Below are positions 1-23,471 of a DNA stretch of 64,000 bases, one piece after another. This stretch comes from Crambe crambe (Eukaryota > Porifera > Demospongiae > Poecilosclerida > Crambeidae), in assembly GCA_963924555.1 (NCBI GenBank), contig OZ004594.1:124001-188000 (forward strand), in the 5' to 3' direction. The notes under the pieces are model-generated. The model saw nothing but the letters and a program-made list of their open reading frames with translations, was not told the DNA's origin and ran no database searches. Position 1 is the stretch's first letter. Each line of letters starts with the position of its first letter. The position numbers and the translations under genes were made by a program.

Positions 1-68
1 CAAGGTGAAGGTCACCTGAAGTAAGGGTCATGTGATACGACAAGTGAATCACATGATCACACACTTAC

Positions 69-3000
69 AGTGATGTTAGAGCCGAGGGAATTTCCTGAAA
101 TAGTGAAATTGACAGAGGACCTAGAGACATTCCTGGAGAGGGTGAGAGCCAATGCCTTGTACTTCTGAGCCACTATGGCCGTCCGGATCAGGTCGGAGGG
201 GGAGTGGTGAGCTGTAAAGATGGTCCCATTGAAGAACATGTTTGTCAAGTTGAAGTAGAGTGCCGTAGTGCCCAGGGGCAGGGAGTAGTTCCCCCATGAA
301 CGGGTCATCTGCAAGAAATGTCTGATTAACTACACATGTGACTGCCTCACTGACCGACTACATACATACAGTGTAGCCTAGAAGCTCCTCCCACTTCTCA
401 GTGCCACAGTCTCCAGCGTCATAGCCACAGTCCGGAGTGCGACATGCAGAGTCACAGTATCTGTCCCCTAACCATGAGTTCAGGCACCCAGGACCACAGT
501 AGTCACTTGATCCTATGAGGGGCAGGGGATTCATTATTCATCTAGTCCATGCAGGCACATGGAATCACATGAAAGCACATGCAGGTACATGCAGGCACGT
601 GGAGGTTCCATATACATACCAGAGTGGGAGTAGCCAGCACGAACTCCTTGAGGACCAGGACGAGTGGCGTTGGCACAGTCTCCCCCATCCCAATCACATG
701 CTGAGTTGTTGCAGTTGGCATCACAGTAATGGTCACGGATCCAACTAGGGGGACAACCCTCGGCACAGTTAGGCACTGGCCAGGACAGATATACCTACAT
801 GCACATGATATATAACATGCATGGAGCCGACATCCAGCATGCAAATTAATATTCATTTATAAACGCACACTAAAATGATTCATGCTTAGACCATATGACC
901 TTTGCGTGACCTCTGAATACCATTGTGCAAGATCTTCAAGAATAAGAGAATGAAGAACTCAATCCTACACCTCCTTGCTTTACTCACTCTTGTGACTGCC
1001 ACAGTGAAGTCCATAGTCCCAACATTGATGCACTGGCTTCTAAGTCCATGGTGTTTGAGAGAGCTTACTGCCAAGTTGCAGTCTGTTCTCCATCTCGTAC
1101 CTCACTCCTCACAGGAAGAAGACCAGACACTAACCATGTGTGGAGAATATCTGGCGATGAGTACTGGAGGAACTACACCAACGCTACCACCATTCCACAA
1201 TACTTTAAAGACAATGGATACATATTAGCTGGAATGGGCAAGATATTTCACCCTGGAAAACCCAATGGTTTCGATGATGAAGAATACTCCTGGAGTGTGC
1301 CATACTTCCATGGAACTCAAAACACTAGTGATATTGGACATGTCTTGGCATTCCTTTGAAGATGCACAAGATGACAAACTTAGAGATGGCCAAATCTCTG
1401 CCAAAGCCATTCAAACTCTACAAGATATCAAGAAGAACCGTAGTCTGGGTGATGATCGTCCATTTTTCCTTGCTGTGGGATTCCACAAGCCTCACTTGCC
1501 CTTTTTTGCACCATCCACTTACTATGACATGTACCCTCCTCCAGATCAAATCAAGCCACCTGCCAATCCTGATGCACCGGCTGGAATACCACCCATTGCA
1601 TGGAGCACCTCCGCAGAATTGCGCAATCATTGGGACATGAAGAAGTATGCCTCACCTGAGTGCTACTCCAATGCCACTGCTTCCATAAATGGAAGTGAGT
1701 GCATGATAACAGGGCTCGAGGCACAAACCCTCAGACGAGCCTATTATGCATGTGTCAGTTTCACTGATGCACAAGTCGGTAAGGTGATTGCAGAGCTGGA
1801 AGCACAGGGTTTTGCCAATGACACTATCATAGTCATGTGGGCTGACCATGGATGGCAACTTGGAGAACACAATCTGTGGGGAAAGTTCACCAACTTGGAG
1901 GACGGGACACACGTCCCTTTCTTGCTGAGGGTACCAGGTGTGACGGATGCTGGAATGCGCTCCAAAGCACTGGTGGAGCTGATTGACATATTCCCAACCC
2001 TCGCGGAACTGACGAGTGCCTCCTATGTGCCCCCCTAACAACAAAGACCTATTGACCTGTGTGGAAGGCAACAGTGTAGCCCCACTGCTAAAGAATCCAG
2101 ACCAGCAGTGGAAAAAGGCAGCCTTTTCACAATACCCTAGGCCTGCTGCAGGACTTCCCAGCATTCCAAATTTCCCTCCATTTCCGCCAAATAATCATGA
2201 AGAAGCTGTGATGGGCTATGCAGTGAGAGTTGACAAGTATCGCTTTGTTGAATGGTACAAATTTGACCGCACTTCTGGAATTCCTGATTTCAAAGAAATC
2301 TGGGGTACGGAGTTGTATGACCACACCCAGCCTACAGACTTCTTCAACGATGAGAACACCAACCTAGCAACGGATCCAAACATGCAGACAACAGTGCAGG
2401 AACTATGCAAGGTCCTGCAGGATGGATGGAGAGACGCTCTGCCCCCAAATTAGCAAACTGAAACAAGAACAAGTTTGGAGGTGAAACCAACAAGACGTCT
2501 GATGATCAACACAACCAACCAGTTTATTTCATTATGTTTAGTAGATTTCAGATAATGCCACACTCACCTACAGAATAACACACACACTCCAGAAATTATT
2601 CATATGGAGACCATGTGACCTTTGAATATTTGTACAAGTATAAGACCATGAAGAACTCAATCCTACTCCTCCTTGCTTTACTCACTCTCCTCCTTGGGGA
2701 AGTGACTGCCCAAGAAAAGAAGAAAAATGTGCTGTTTTTTGCAGTGGATGACTTGCGTACAGAGTTGGGGATTTATGGCCACAGCGAAGTCCGTAGTCCC
2801 AACATTGATTCACTGGCTTCCAAGTCCATGGTGTTTGAGAGAGCTTACTGCCAAGTTGCAGTCTGTTCTCCATCTCGTACCTCACTCCTCACGGGAAGAA
2901 GACCAGACACTAATCATGTGTGGAAGATAGCAGATGATGAGTATTGGAGGAACTACACCAACGCTACCACCATTCCACAATACTTCAAAGACAATGGATA

Positions 3001-6000
3001 CATATCAGCTGGAATGGGCAAGATATTTCACCCTGGAAAACCCAACGGTTTCGATGATGAAGAATACTCCTGGAGTGTGCCATACTTTCACGGGAAGCAA
3101 AATGCGAGTGAAGCAGAACATGCAGCATGGTATTCCTTCAAAGATGCACAAGACAACAAACTTAGAGATGGCCAAATCTCTGACAAGGCCATTCAAACTC
3201 TCCAGGAACTCAAGAAGAACCGTAGTCTGGGTGATGATCGTCCATTCTTCCTTGCTGTGGGATTCCACAAGCCTCACTTGCCCTTCTACGCACCATCCAC
3301 TTACTATGACATATACCCTCCTCCAGATCAAATCAAGCCACCTGCCAATCCTGATGCACCGGCTGGAATACCACCCATTGCATGGATCACCTCCAGAGAA
3401 CTGCGTGAGTATGGTAACATGGGACAGTACAACTTGTCTGAATGTTATCTCAATGCCACTGCTTCCATAAATGGAAGTGAGTGTATGATAACAGGCCTCG
3501 AGGCACAAACCCTCAGACGAGCCTATTATGCATGTGTCAGTTTCACTGATGCACAAGTCGGTAAGGTGATTGCAGAGCTGGAAGCACAGGGTTTTGCCAA
3601 TGATACCATCATAGTCCTGTGGGCTGACCATGGATGGCAACTTGGAGAACACAACATGTGGGGTAAATTCACCAACTTGGAGGATGGAACACACGTCCCT
3701 TTCTTGCTGAGGGTACCAGGTGTGACGGATGCTGGAATGCGCTCCAAAGCACTGGTGGAGCTGATCGACATATTCCCAACCCTCACGGAACTGACCGGTC
3801 TACAAGTACCTCCTATGTGCCCCCCGAACAACAAAGACCTACTGACCTGTGTGGAAGGGAACAGTGTGGTCCCACTGCTCAAGAATCCAGACCAGCAGTG
3901 GAAAAAGGCAGCCTTTTCACAATACGCAAGGCCCCAGTATGCCGGGCTTTTCAGTATCCCTGACTTCCCTCCATTTGACCCTCTGGATCACGGGGAAGAT
4001 GTGATGGGGTACACAGCAAGAGTTGACAAGTATCGCTTTGTTGAATGGTATAAGTTTGACCGTACCTCTGGGGTTCCAGACTTTTCCAAAATATGGGGCA
4101 CTGAGTTGTATGACCACACCCAACCAGCAAACTTCTTTAACGATGAGAACACCAACCTAGCAACGGATCCAAACATGCAGACAACAGTGCAGGAACTACG
4201 CAAGGTCCTGCAGGATGGATGGAGAGACGCTCTGCCCCCAAACTAGCAAACTGATTACAATTAATTGTTGTGTTATCAGTTCTTATAAACCACACCCCCT
4301 GATTGTAACTTGCTGAAAGAATCTCATGCCAGCACTGACACTGATAATGGCACAGACTTTTAAATGGGAGAGACTGACCTTCTGCCCATGCTGATAGGTA
4401 TAGAAGTCTTCTGGCCAGACGTAGTCCCCAAACATGACGTCATCGTTCAGGTAGATGAAATGATCGGCTAGTCCTGGGATCTGGTGCAAGTGGCTCTCAA
4501 TGGCAGGGGAGCTGTACGTTGGCAAGTGGGTGTGGTTAGGAAAGATCTCCTGTAAGGGGAGGGGGAGGGGGAGGGGAAAATAGCCCCCAGGGGTTTAGTA
4601 ATCGTCCACAAATAAAATCACAGGCGTCTTTAGCTGACCTCGTGGGTGACGAGGGTGACACGAGGGGAGTCCAGGTTGAGCCAGGAGGGGATCTGGCCAT
4701 TGGTGACTATGAAAATATGTCGTACCCACGGAGCAAAACGCTCCACTGATCTCAGTGAGTAGCGCAGTTCCTCATTGTCCTGGAAACGGCTGGCAGAAAC
4801 AATGTCAGGTCTCTCTAAATCAGCATGGTCCTACAGAGTGTAGTACAGTGGATAACTACAGCTGAAGATACAGGACTCACTTGAGTGTTGGGGAGAGAGA
4901 AGGGGAGCCAGACCAGGTATGCTTCATAGAGGGACACATTCTCTCCTGAAAACTTGTAAGGGATTGTCTTGGTAACTGACTCCACCCCTTCCTGTTTGAA
5001 ACTGACTACAGCTGTTCTGTTGGCCTTCACTTCAGCCTGAAAAATGGAAGAAGAAAAAAAAACATTTAGAAGTCCATTCAAGAGCAGACTAAATAATTAT
5101 GACTGCCCAATTGAGGGGATACCTCTAAAACATGGTGTGGGAAGTGAGAGTCAAGCCACTTAGAGAAGAGTCTGCTGGAAGAGTTGAGTGGACGTATCCC
5201 ATCGGAGAGAGCTATGTAGAATGACTCTATCCTGATAGCCGAGACAAGTTGGTGATCTGAGGTGAGGAAGCCTTGGACTACTGGGATGGAAGACCCTCGG
5301 TTATCCACTAGACCTGTCTTGAGTACTGAAGTCACTGAGAGAGACAGAGCAAGATCACAGACTGTGGGTGAATGGATGAATGGAGTGGAACCTTCACTCC
5401 ATATATCTTTTGTATATACGAAATAGAGGATGACCTCTACATGGCTGGGTCTCAAGTTCAGAGGTTCCACTGTATTTGGGTTGGGGACTGACCTTGTTCC
5501 TCTGTGGCCATCCTAACTGCATAAACAGGTGTGCCATGAAGCTTGGAGGCATTGAAGAAGGTGCACTTCAAAGGTCCTCTGTCCAGTGAGGGGAATACAG
5601 TGCCTATGTTCTCCAGGGTGAGGGGGTGGGTCAGATTGGAGGCATCGATGATGAGGGTGCGCCACGTCACACAGTGATTGAAGGGGCAAGGGGATGGGTC
5701 ATCAGTTGGAGAGGAGTGGGTGGTGCTTGTATTGGTGGAGTTGGCTGTGTCTTTCCTATAGTCCAATGAGGACAGGGGGGGCATCACATTGCCAATATAT
5801 GTATAGAAATATACATACTTGGCCAGTGTTCTCTTCAGCTCTCTGAGATTTTCGAGGAGTACAGGATCTGTGCCATTGACCCATGTGTAGACTATGTCTA
5901 TTGGAAGTGGTGGGCACAACCTGGAGAATTAGCATACCAATTACTCATCATTAAATCCACACTGCACACCCATTGAACATGTACAATAAGGCTAGGCTAC

Positions 6001-6364
6001 ATGAGTCATGTTATTAATGTCATGTGATGCCACGACCATTATGAGCAACTTTGAGGGCTTCCACTTACTGTCGTTCGTATGATTTTGCTGCAACATTGTC
6101 GGCATAGATGCTGAACTGAACTGCATACCTCTCCTTGCTCCACTCCAACAAAATCTAATCAATTTGCATTAGTGATAAAAAGGAGGATGGGCTCAGCCAA
6201 ATTATTTATGATGCGCATTATTTAAGGAGCATGCAGCGCACCTCTCCGAATTGCAAGGCTGAGATCGCCACTAGGAGTAGCCCTACGATACAGATGGGTA
6301 GGCCGCATCGTGAAGACAGCCACGAGTACAGTCTCCTCTGGCACAGTTTCCACACACCTGACAT
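69..6364 (-). CDS. GNPTAB: GNPTAB-like GlcNAc-1-phosphotransferase alpha/beta precursor (partial, 3' end outside window)
   Basis: Golgi enzyme that transfers GlcNAc-1-phosphate to mannoses of lysosomal hydrolases, the first step of the mannose-6-phosphate tag. Minus-strand exons read in order: 6242-6364 (start MSGVWKLC, then a hydrophobic anchor), 6069-6154, 5493-5920 (Stealth region 1, [12 protein letters not shown]), about 5123-5335, about 4881-5040, about 4640-4815 (Stealth region 2, [15 protein letters not shown] and [13 protein letters not shown]), 4379-4549 ([11 protein letters not shown]), 620-794 (first Notch/LNR repeat, CDWDGGDC), 370-512 (second [11 protein letters not shown]) and 69-308. 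The order Stealth-LNR-LNR matches vertebrate GNPTAB, and frame is kept across the junctions I checked. The cleavage site, DMAP-binding region and C-terminal anchor lie beyond position 1. The intron 795-4378 is 3.6 kb and holds the IDS genes on the other strand; the other introns are short. Identity is firm; exons marked about are approximate. Confidence 0.93.
950..2453 (+). pseudogene. IDS: Iduronate-2-sulfatase pseudogene (upstream tandem copy)
   Basis: Close copy of the intact IDS gene that follows, starting at the equivalent ATG (950) and ending at the same stop (2451-2453). Three lesions break it. Near 1002, two gaps of about 12 and 70 nt relative to the intact copy remove the end of the signal peptide and the stretch with the metal-binding Asp pair (VDDLR), and shift the frame. 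Near 1330 a net 2-nt loss brings in a stop (TGA about 1357). Near 2017 an 8-nt loss causes another shift, with a stop at about 2036. The sulfatase signature CSPSR with the formylglycine cysteine survives in one frame, but no continuous protein can be made. Like its neighbour it is intronless and sits inside a GNPTAB intron on the opposite strand. Confidence 0.9.
2648..4246 (+). CDS. IDS: Iduronate-2-sulfatase, intronless, nested in a GNPTAB intron
   Basis: Lysosomal sulfatase that removes 2-O-sulfate from iduronate in dermatan and heparan sulfate. A single uninterrupted frame of 532 residues from the ATG at 2648; an in-frame upstream ATG at 2615 would put 11 charged/aromatic residues ahead of a good signal peptide, so 2648 is preferred. 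Visible features, numbered from 2648: hydrophobic signal peptide (about 2-21), metal-binding Asp pair D34-D35 in FFAVDDLR, sulfatase signature C73-x-P-S-R with the cysteine converted to formylglycine, LLTGRRPDT typical of [17 protein letters not shown], and [11 protein letters not shown] near the distal metal site. Several N-glycosylation sequons are present, as expected for a mannose-6-phosphate client. Length is close to human IDS (550). It lies wholly inside GNPTAB intron 795-4378 on the opposite strand. Lack of introns in an intron-rich neighbourhood suggests retroposition, although no poly-A tract or target-site duplication was seen. Confidence 0.93.
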   Translation: MKNSILLLLALLTLLLGEVTAQEKKKNVLFFAVDDLRTELGIYGHSEVRSPNIDSLASKSMVFERAYCQVAVCSPSRTSLLTGRRPDTNHVWKIADDEYWRNYTNATTIPQYFKDNGYISAGMGKIFHPGKPNGFDDEEYSWSVPYFHGKQNASEAEHAAWYSFKDAQDNKLRDGQISDKAIQTLQELKKNRSLGDDRPFFLAVGFHKPHLPFYAPSTYYDIYPPPDQIKPPANPDAPAGIPPIAWITSRELREYGNMGQYNLSECYLNATASINGSECMITGLEAQTLRRAYYACVSFTDAQVGKVIAELEAQGFANDTIIVLWADHGWQLGEHNMWGKFTNLEDGTHVPFLLRVPGVTDAGMRSKALVELIDIFPTLTELTGLQVPPMCPPNNKDLLTCVEGNSVVPLLKNPDQQWKKAAFSQYARPQYAGLFSIPDFPPFDPLDHGEDVMGYTARVDKYRFVEWYKFDRTSGVPDFSKIWGTELYDHTQPANFFNDENTNLATDPNMQTTVQELRKVLQDGWRDALPPN

Positions 6365-6494
6365 CACTTTCTTAATGTCACTCACATGACGGGTCCCGCG
6401 AAAATTACTTCAAAAAAACGCGCGCTGACAAGATTATGCGAGACTATGTTTGTATAAAACCAGAACAGCTACCTAGCCCGGTGCTGGAAGGCAA
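6365..6494. promoter_or_regulatory. Shared head-to-head promoter region of GNPTAB and NBEAL
   Basis: Only 130 bp separate the GNPTAB start codon (minus strand) from the NBEAL start codon (plus strand), so 5'UTRs and promoters of both must lie here or overlap the first exons. The stretch is locally CpG-richer than its surroundings (GACGGGTCCCGCGAAAA, AAAACGCGCGC). No TATA box was identified. Confidence 0.5.
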
Positions 6495-19836
<13,342 letters not shown>

Positions 19837-19905
19837 TGCTAACTGAATGCTTTTTTTTTTAAACACTGGTTTGCTTTTTGTATGAATGTGTGCATTACAA
19901 AAAGA

Positions 19906-22117
19906 TTATGTCAATTGAATACTTTTTAACTCTCTCTGTATGCTCTTGACTGTAAGATTTTGTTTCTCATGGACATCTTGAGGGGCTTTAATTTGATTCT
20001 GAGGGTTTGGTTCATGTATGGCTGGGGTGACTGTGGTCACATGAGGGAGAACACCTTGTCTCTGTTGGCCCTCATCATCTTGCTCATGTGAGATGCTCCT
20101 TCCTTTATGATCCACTGGCATAAGATCAGTTCCAACTTGCTGTGCCCCCTGATTGGATCCAACTTGCTGTGCCTCCTGATTGGATCCCATTTGCTGTGCC
20201 CCCAGATGATTTATATCTCTACGGTTTCTCTCGTCACCATCTTGAGGGGCATGTTTGGTTGCTTCATGTGGGATAGTAGCAGCTGGTGTTTCCGTCCTTC
20301 CCTTTGCCACCACTCCTGAAGGGCTTATCAGAGCATCACTGTCTCCGGCTCCATGGTGAGTAGCCCCACCTGCATGAAGGTCCTCTGCTGGTCCAGGGAC
20401 ACCACCTGCAGAAATGAGAAAATTCACCAAGAGGATAAAGGTGGGAATAAGGACATACGTTGCTGAGCACCTCCTTTATGATCCTGGTGGATTCCTCCCC
20501 CTCCTCCTCCTCCCCCTTTCAACCCCTTCCTCAGTCCATGGTCTTGCTGACCCCTTTCCTTTACCACTCCTCCTCCTTTTTCTTCCACTATTCTTTGCTT
20601 CTGCAACAAGTCGTCCACTTGGATTTGTTCGAAGACCTCCTGTCGTTCCTTCAGGTTTTTGTTTTCTTTTTCCAGCTGATTGAGACGAGCGCTGAGTTGA
20701 GACATGTCCTCCTGAAGCTGCTTATGAATCAACTGTCCCTCTCCCTTCTCATGCACCAATGGAGAAGGAGAGGGAACTGTTTCTCTTTGGTCTCTCACTG
20801 CTCCCAGAGGAGGGTTCATCTGGTGAGCTCTGTCCCGTGGATCTTGCTGTTGATCTGCAGGTCTGTTGTGGTGATTAGGTTGGTGATCAGCAGGTTGATC
20901 TGAAGGTCTATCTACAGGTTGATCTGGAGGTCTGTCCTGATGATCTTGAAGTCTATCAATAGGTCGATCTGGAGGGCTGTCCTGACGATCTTGAACAGGT
21001 CGATCTGGAGGTCTGTCCTGACGATCTTGAACAGGTCGATCTGGAGGTCTGTCCTGACGATCTTGAACAGGTCGATCTGGAGGTCTGTCCTGACGATCTT
21101 GAAGTCTATCAACGGGTCGATCTGGAGGTCTGTCCTGATAATCTTGAGGTCTATTAACAGGTTGATCTGGAGGTCTGACCTGATGATCTTGAGGTCTATC
21201 GACGGGTCGATCTGGAAGTTTGTCTTGTTGATCTGAAAGTCTTTCTGGTTTCTCTGGCTGCCGAGGGAGTCCTGGTGCCTGGAGAACTGGAGGTGCATTT
21301 GGATGATGGGGTCTGTCCTTTGCTGGGCCATCGCCTGGACCAATGGGTCCATGAATGGGAGGAGGAGGTACTTTAAAAGGAGGGTGCTTGGCTTTTTGGA
21401 CAGTGATGGTGTGATTGTTGATTTCTGACTGGATGATCACTGCGGTACTGAGAAGCATCACCACAAACCCCACCACTACACACACCTACAACCAGATGAA
21501 TAGTGCAATGGGCCCCACATCCCTCCAACCTCCATCCACCTACCTTAGCCTTATTGGAATAGTCAGCACTGGAGCCTGCCACTTTCAGGAAAATGACAGA
21601 GGGGAGGATGAAGGAAATGAGAGTGCCCATGGTGGCTCCTGTCAGTCCAAGAATCGTTTCCACTACAGGTAAGATCAGTAGATAAGTAGTCACTTGATCA
21701 ACATTGGGTATGGAAATGGCCACACCCACTCATTGTCAGGGCATAGGAAATGGCCACACCCACTCACCATTGGGTATGAGAATGGCGACAAAGAGTGTGG
21801 AGAGGATGATGAAGGCTGTGATGGCCACAAATCTGTTCTGTGGTATTGGCTCCCGCACATGCAGCTCTAGAGATTTGCTAGAAAAAAAGAGCGAGTTTAT
21901 GCTGACTCGGCATGGAAAGATCATCAGAGGAAAACTGACCACAACCGACAAAGAAAAACCTGTTGACCAGTGGACCATGACATAATCTCTATGAAGAATC
22001 TGTCACTCAAAACTCACCAAGTCTGGAGATCTGAGACATGATACCTATATCAAAGTTAGACAGAATATCACCTTTGATCTCGACAGCATGAAAAGAAATA
22101 CAACCAAACATTGCCAC

Positions 22118-22181
<64 letters not shown>

Positions 22182-23296
22182 CCACTTGATGGATGGACAG
22201 ATGAATGACTCACTAGAAAGTAGAGAATGAATATAGAAAGAGTGGCACCATTGATGATGGTGGCAATTCTTCTAAAACCAGGGTCATGAAGGTCACCATA
22301 AATGATAAATAACTGCCTGCAGAGTAAAGAACGATTCTGTCATAATTTTGATAATTATGTCTCTCCAAATGGAGACCTTCAAGTCTAAACATTCACAAAC
22401 TCTTTCAGGAGGAACAATAGCCAGACATATCTAAGGAAAGAAATTGCACTTACGTTTGGCATGCAAATGCCAAGGCAAAGATTGGAATACACTTGAGAAG
22501 TCCGGAGTTATCCCACCAAGTGACATGACTGAACCAGGTGCGAGAGAGGAGGTGATTGGATGAGAGGAACATGAGTTGGAGGGTGAGGGAAGCATAGAAG
22601 AGGAGGGAACACATGCTGATGCCACTCAAACTGTCCACAGAGCGGAGTAGTCCCAGAGGAAAGGCTATACACACAGCTGCCATAACTAAAACCACTGCTC
22701 GCAAGACAGTTGGGGACTAGAAGAAGAGGGGAGGGGGAGGGGTGAGTTAAAAGTGATTATTGGGAGTCATCATTTATTTACCCAGTTGATGCCAGTAGCT
22801 TGAGCCACAATGGGTGGAGCCAAATCTCCAATGATGACAAAAAAGGCAATGCAGGTGCCCAAGTTCAGACCAATCACACTAAATATTACAAAATTTGTAG
22901 CATTGATTACCTTTTACCAGACAATCCTTACCTTACTTCAGTGAGTAGCTTCCCTGGTCTGCCAAACACACCTAGTGCTGTGTCATCACAACAGACATAA
23001 TGGTTGCTCAATGCACTGAAGATAGCTAGCATACCTAGATTCTCATAGCTGTGGCTGTGGGTCATTACAGCTGCTCGCATCAGCATCTTACAGGACCAAG
23101 TTGTGAAGAACGTGCAGCTGATCAAGAGGAGTGTTCCCAACACAATCCCACACTAGACAATAATCATCTCGATCACTCTGTTTTAGCTAACAAGTAAACT
23201 TACTTGAGAAAAACAATATGGCATAGCTAGGATGCTGACACCGACTATGCTGTTCCCTAAATTCATTATAGGGCGGGTATTGGACTCCCCTGCCAT
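19906..23296 (-). CDS. SLC38A10: SLC38A10-like amino-acid transporter with repetitive Pro/Asp/Arg tail
   Basis: Member of the SLC38/AAAP transporter family, whose proteins move neutral amino acids across endomembrane or plasma membranes. Start ATG 23294-23296 (MAGESNTRPIMNLGNSIVGV), which continues as SILAMPYCFSQ into the exon at about 22928-23143 (CGIVLGTLLLISCTFF). Further transmembrane exons at about 22.5-22.7, 22.2-22.3, 21.75-21.97 and 21.37-21.73 kb include LLKCIPIFALAFACQ and VETILGLTGATMGTLISF, phrases typical of SLC38A10. As in SLC38A10, the membrane part is followed by a long hydrophilic tail (20.4-21.4 kb and 19.9-20.4 kb). This tail has a 12-14 residue repeat (DRPVQDRQDRPP) and then a short coiled coil (QLQEDMSQLSARLNQLEKEN). 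It is head to head with the coiled-coil gene and tail to tail with NBEAL. Intron boundaries in the membrane part are approximate. Confidence 0.88.
20890..21240 (-). repeat. Coding minisatellite in the SLC38A10 tail
   Basis: About ten copies of a 36-42 bp unit encoding PPDRPVQDRQDR and relatives. Three central copies are almost identical; the outer ones drift and carry extra RL or LQ residues. Because the unit length is a multiple of three, the reading frame is kept as the array changes length. Confidence 0.9.
22120..22177 (-). repeat. (TC)n microsatellite forming an SLC38A10 acceptor tract
   Basis: Reads (GA)n on the plus strand and (TC)n on the gene's strand, ending directly in CTCTCAG followed by exon sequence GTGGCAATG. 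It therefore acts as the polypyrimidine tract of that intron. Confidence 0.9.
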
Positions 23297-23471
23297 GATT
23301 TTTGACCCTAGCTAGCTAGCTATCAGTACAGTGGCAGTACCTGGGATGTAATCCCCAAATAATGCGCACTGAAGTCTGCGGCCAGATCACGTGACAACTA
23401 CAAACCTTCAATTTTGATGATCTTTGCTAAAGTTGGCCATTGGATGTTGAGGATCGAAGTGCAGAGAAGTG
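23297..23471. promoter_or_regulatory. Shared promoter of SLC38A10 and the coiled-coil gene, with a palindromic E-box
   Basis: 175 bp lie between two divergent start codons. It contains GATCACGTGAC at about 23385-23395, a CACGTG E-box in the TCACGTGA context bound by MITF/TFE-type bHLH-Zip factors in other animals. Factor identity is inference. Confidence 0.5.

Noticed and set aside
20460..21236. Plus-strand frames over the SLC38A10 tail
   Set aside because: They are the antisense of a 36-42 bp coding repeat; the minus-strand frame continues the transporter.
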